Below, piece after piece: positions 59,684-64,000 of a stretch of DNA of 64,000 nt. The number at the start of each line of letters is the position of its first letter. The stretch's first letter is position 1. The DNA comes from Triglochin maritima. Taxonomy: Eukaryota > Streptophyta > Magnoliopsida > Alismatales > Juncaginaceae. Location: contig OY821787.1 of NCBI GenBank assembly GCA_963682175.1, positions 15,850,501 through 15,914,500 on the forward strand, written 5' to 3'. The position numbers and the translations under genes were made by a program. Below the pieces are notes generated by a model, which saw nothing but the letters and a program-made list of their open reading frames with translations, was not told where the DNA came from and made no database searches.

Positions 59684-60790
59684 TGCTTCCAAGTACGTGC
59701 AAAATGTTGTATCAATGTATGGTAGGTAGGGAAGCACAATCCTTAAGTAGCTGAGAGTTGGAGGAGGGGGATAAAGGGTTGTCTTTGGCTTTGTATGTTA
59801 CCAAAGAGGATATCATGCAGTTCTTGGCGATGGATTCATTGTGTATCATGATTATCGGCGTGCAAGTAAAGTAAGTGTTTTCTTTGGTATAAAATAAAAT
59901 GTATTGAATAATTTTATCGAAACTGTAATAAAGTATATTTTTTACTCTTGTAGACATCTTTATGATGCTAGAAGGTCAGTCTTTCCCGACGATCAAGTAT
60001 TTGGATTTATCAGTCCATCTACATATATATACGGGAATTACGATAAATCAGGTCAGCTTGGGACTCTCATGAAATAAGAAGACAAAATATATTATCTGCT
60101 CCCTTATCATGAGAGGTAAACTTTGTAATTCAAAGTGGAATTTTATTTTGTAATAAGCTTCTAATTATATATATAACAGGGCACATTGGATGTTTGTCGT
60201 TGTATGCCCCCACGACTAATTCGGCATATTGGTTTGATCCGTTGGGGTCGAATAAACCAAGGGACTCAATAAAGAAACTTCTAAATTTGTAAGTTCATTT
60301 TAGTTATCGTATTTGTAATTTGTGGATTTTTATTAGTATTATTGAATGAAGGTTTAACTTGTGCTATTAAGGACAATTAAGGTTTACAGAGTTTTAGGTG
60401 GCAGGAGAACAACCACAAAAGCAGAAATAACATGACGTGGAATGAGAGCACGTTCTCTCCCATTTTTGTTAATTAAGTTAGGAACATATATTTGGCGAAT
60501 TTCTATGTTTGTAGTACCGGAAGTAGGTTGGAAATACGGAATGTGGTTACTACGTGATGAGATACATGGAGGAAATCCCCGAATTGGCAACTCAAGACGT
60601 ATGCCTATCTGAGGTAATATGATCGTTTTTCACTTGTATAGTTGTAGTTTCAATATTTAGTTATTGACAACTTTACTTGTATTTTGATAGGTCTTCCCAA
60701 AAAGTAGTGATCCCTTCTCACAATAGGAGCTTGATGAAACTCGTGACCGATGAGCTCGCTATTTTATCAGAAACATGTTGATGAACTAAG
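59684..60790 (+). pseudogene. Ulp1-like (C48) protease gene of a CACTA element, copy 2
   Basis: It repeats copy 1 from CTTCCAAGTA (59687) to ACTTGTG (60364) and then continues. Exons are about 59697-59871, 59955-60116, 60177-60290 (HWM region, then YWFDPLGSNKPRDSIKKLL), 60516-60613 (ECGYYVMRYMEEIPELATQD, holding the catalytic Cys) and 60692-60790 (FPKSSDPFSQ, ELDETRDR). His, Asp and Cys of the C48 triad are all readable. Breaks: TGA in SS*ELEEGD, TAA in LMK*EDK, one extra C in the CCCCC run near 60210, and two stops near the C-terminus. In working CACTA elements this ORF accompanies the transposase. Confidence 0.7.
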
Positions 60791-60934
60791 AGATTCTCTT
60801 GTCACTAGTTTTTTTTGTAATTTAGTTAACAAGTTCATTTGTATTACAAACATACAATTTATGTCTTAATATAATCGCCTCAATTTTAGAATGAATGTCA
60901 ATTGTTTATGTATGAATTAATTCCAAGTGTGTTG

Positions 60935-61065
60935 AATGATTGTGTATGCTTGTATGTTTGTGTTTGTGCATGTATGCTTGTATGTTAGTGTTTGTGCATG
61001 TATGCATGTATGTTTGTGTTTGTGCTTGTATGTACATGTGTATGAAAGTGTGTAAGTATTTGTGA
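60935..61065. repeat. TGTATGTTTGTGTTTGTGCA minisatellite
   Basis: Four to five imperfect 28-34 bp units made of TGTATG and TGTGTTTGTGC words. Confidence 0.8.
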
Positions 61066-61154
61066 ACTTATTTGGTGCAGGTTGTATGTACACGAATTAC
61101 AAATATGATGACTAAATACAAGTGTGCAGGATGCTATTTTTGTGTCTAGGTTTA

Positions 61155-61490
61155 AGAATAGACGTCGTATATTTGTATTCGCCGACGTCTATTCCTCTGA
61201 AGAAATGAATAGACGTCGAATGTATGTATCAGACGACGTCTATTCTTTAGGAATAGACGTCGTCTGTTATTTCACCGACGTCTATACCTAAAGAATAGAC
61301 GTCGGTCCTATATAAGGGCCGACGTCTATTCTTTAAGTATAGACGTTGTCTGATACATACAGCTGACGTCTATTCCTAAAGAATAGACGTTGGATTTCGC
61401 ACGTCCGACGTCTATGTATAGATGACGTACACATAAACGTCGGATCTGGTAATGCTGATATCCGACGTATATACCCCGTACATCCGACGT
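61155..61490. repeat. GACGTC subterminal repeat array of a CACTA element
   Basis: About ten exact GACGTC palindromes and six one-base variants in 340 bp. They alternate as AATAGACGTCG and CCGACGTCTATTC, so neighbours form inverted pairs. CACTA elements carry such subterminal motifs as binding sites for their TNPA-like protein. Confidence 0.85.
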
Positions 61491-61495
61491 ATATT

Positions 61496-61513
61496 CCCTT
61501 TTCTGTAGTAGTG
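61496..61513 (-). mobile_element. CACTA terminal inverted repeat (element end)
   Basis: Read on the minus strand it is CACTACTACAGAAAAGGG, a standard CACTA terminus. The element therefore ends at 61513. The opposite end was not found in the window. It may lie upstream, rearranged by the retroelement array. Confidence 0.85.
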
Positions 61514-62734
61514 TATCTATTTAAGAGTAATTTCATCAATAAATAGCTAGCCACCTACAAAACTTTATGTAATGAAGTATATATAAGTTGTGGTAAATGA
61601 ATTATGGACCCTTAAGACGGAGCACAAAACTAGGCGTAGTAAAGTGGTGATCAACATGAAGAAAAATTGGGATATGTGATCTAGTGTAATCAACATGACA
61701 AGTTTCTTTTTTTGTTCAACGAGGAAAAATTATGTTAAATTTATCTTGGATTTCCATGCAAAGAACTAATGGTAAATCCATGCAAAGAGTATGGCAAAGT
61801 CATGTTCATAGTAGAATAAATCCATTGACTTCAAAACTATGTACAAAACTTCACGTACCATATGAATACCAAATCATTACTTCTTTTTTATTTAGCTAAT
61901 GTAAGATGTGGTAGAGAGTTATACCAAATAAGTACAAAGGTAAATCCAAGTAGAGAGTATGGTAAATCCATTTGGTAGAATTCATCATTAGGAACTCTTA
62001 CATGCTTACATGTAGATGAGGGTAATTTAACTTTTGTAATATGGTATTTTTCTATATATATGTAAGAGTAATTTCATCAAAAAATGGTAAACCATCTATA
62101 GAACTTTATTTAATGAAGTATATATGTTGTATTGAATGAATTATGGACTCTTACGACAAAGCATGGAGCAATGTGTGGCAAAGTAGTAATCAACATGAAT
62201 AATGTTAGGGGTATGTGACTAAGTATAATTGATTGAAACAAAAGTTGTAACATGTTATGTGTGGTAAGTCTATATATTTTGCTGATGGGTATTTGCAAGC
62301 AGTTTGTAGAACCAATAATTGACCAGTTTAATTTTTTGTTACCAAGCAACTTGTATGGAACAATGTGTAGCAAAGTAGCAATCAGGATGAATAATGTTAG
62401 GAGTATGTGACTAAGTGTAATTGATAGAAACAAAAGAAGTAACATGTTGTGTGTGGTAAGTCAAGATGTTTTGCTGAAGGGTACTTTCAAGCAGCCTGTA
62501 GAACCAAGTATTGATCAACAAAAGTGGACGTAAACCCACAAATTAGGTATGGTAATTGGATGTATACAATAGGATAAATTTATTTTACTTTATGTAAGGT
62601 TGTATGCGTTGTAGTAAATAAAATATGGACCTTGTAAGATGGAGCATGGAACCCTGGGTACTAAAGTGGTAATAAACATGAACTTTGTTAGGAGATACGT
62701 GACCAAGTGTAATCAACATGACAAGTTGGGTTTA
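61514..62734. repeat. Diverged direct repeats, non-coding
   Basis: Related blocks start near 61570, 62115, 62350 and 62595 (e.g. AATTATGGACYCTTA, AGYRGTRATCAACATGAA, GTGACTAAGTRTAATTGAT). Two also share an upstream block AGAGTAATTTCATCAAWAAA (61525, 62067). A+T-rich; no ORF. Confidence 0.65.
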
Positions 62735-64000
62735 TGTAATGGCCCCGATCTTGCGGGTACGCGCGCAAGGGAAACCAAGCAAACTGTCGTGATCAGAGTC
62801 ATCCACAAGGACCGAAGGGGGTTACAAGAAAGGAATACACATACGAGACATATTGAATAGAACATACATGGATAGACTAAACATAAGATATAACTGAAAA
62901 GGGAAATTATCCATATATTGAAATAAAGTCAAATACATTACATCGAGTTCAAAAGGGAAATACATCATAACTAATGCGGAAGCAAAAGACAACTAGAATA
63001 ATATGGTTGACATGTCCCTTGTGTACAGAATCCTCTGAAATTTCGTCAGTCAAATCCCTGAAGGAAACCTAAGTACCTGAGGCAAAACATCAACGAATAT
63101 GCGTGGGTTTTCAATAAGGAAAATTTCGTATGCCCCGTGTCCAAAAACTGGATGAGAAGTTATGCATGAGGCCTAACTACCACACGTGCAACCGAAGTGA
63201 TCCCTCTACATAGGAATCAAACCACCAGTCTTATTGGTCTAATCCACAATCGGGTCACTCGACACTGACCCACCGTTTGTCACAAAGCGGTCTTCTGGAT
63301 TGACATCCCAACTAGCGGCAATGGACCTACATGTTTCCATCGCGACATTGGGAATACCCATCCTGTAGCAAATGACAGTGCACCTGTCCAGATCTTATCC
63401 TATGTCTGACCTCTCTACATAGAGGTCTTTTCGAATAGGCCTCTCTACATAGAGGTCCTACGCATGGTCCGTCAGCCCCACAACAATCGTGCCCAAGATT
63501 CATTTTATTAACCAAATGGAAATGCAAGCTATCTATAGGACTATATCCAATCTATAGCTAACATTTTCAGGCACGAGCCCAACACGAAGAGCATACAATT
63601 ACACTCACTATGGCTTCAAACACATCACAAGTAACACATGCAAATCAGCAACTTGATAGCCATAATGAAACCAACTCGAACAAGCATAACCATGCAACCT
63701 CGCTATCTACGGGTCATGTGATTCAGGTCCTTATAGGTACATTTCATGACAATAATATCACACAAGAGAAGCAAATCAGAAATGGAAATAACATAATAAA
63801 TCAACAAGTCAGGCCAATCATACAACTACTGCATGTTGTCCCAACTATATACTTGAGCTACAGGTCGTGAAGTGATGGCTATAAGGTTGAAGCTTCACCC
63901 TACTTATATGCATACACAACATCATCCTTTACAGAAGAAATTAATATCAATATAAGCAACTCAAGCTCATGCAACATCAGTTTAGTAAATATAGAAATCA
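62735..64000 (-). mobile_element. Partial LTR, Tekay-like, running off the window
   Basis: It begins TGTAATGGCCCCGATC, i.e. a minus-strand LTR ending GGGGCCATTACA. Its content order resembles the solo LTR at 30212 (a GTTTTCAATAAGGAAA-like motif before CGTATGCC near 63104-63135). No GGTCGACC array is visible in the part shown. No coding sequence recognised. Confidence 0.55.

Overview
This window looks like nuclear DNA of a flowering plant, probably a eudicot. It is A+T-rich, it contains plant-type introns, and almost everything in it is transposable-element sequence: Ty3/gypsy elements with tRNA-iMet or tRNA-Asp primer sites, a copia-type solo LTR, PIF/Harbinger, CACTA, hAT-type MITE, Mutator-like and LINE sequence. 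I cannot name the species. All alignments here were done by eye.

Layout. 1-1865: 3' part of a LINE. 3244-5233: six in-frame exons of the only host-like gene, with its 5' end not seen. 5640-7143: minisatellite, TATA box and a broken PIF/Harbinger-type ORF1. 8975-10735: an element with inverted ends filled with a minisatellite. 11189-11817: a MITE. 11915-27760: a complete Ty3/gypsy Tekay/Del-like element (1,929-bp LTRs, TSD CATTG) with one gag-pol frame broken by two stop codons and by a second complete element at 17467-24834 (TSD GCTAT). 28107-40310: a decayed, deleted Ty3/gypsy element, interrupted by a solo LTR (30212-32350, TSD ATTAG) and, inside its 3' LTR, by a 6.4-kb PIF/Harbinger-like transposon (33768-40209, TSD AAA). 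40842-42301: a copia-type solo LTR. 43353-44732: intron repeats and exons of a transposon-borne Ulp1-like protease. 44733-59499: three LTRs and two internal regions in tandem of the same family as 17467-24834, carrying a nested solo LTR and a hAT-type MITE. 59684-61513: a second Ulp1-like copy running into a CACTA terminus with a dense GACGTC array. 62735-64000: start of another LTR on the minus strand.

Two things stand out. First, an LTR family with three internal regions here (about 1.5-kb LTRs, about 4.2-4.3 kb inside, tRNA-Asp primer site) carries a single gag-like zinc-knuckle ORF and no polymerase. One copy has an unbroken ORF and two LTRs that look identical, so it moved recently with proteins supplied in trans. 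Second, LTRs of at least three different families carry arrays of the same 8-bp palindrome GGTCGACC (31 exact copies counted), while the gag-only family and a related solo LTR carry paired GC-rich hairpin palindromes upstream of the TATA box and, in the gag-only family, also just after the primer site. This looks like repeated, possibly convergent, acquisition of promoter or RNA-structure elements by plant LTRs.
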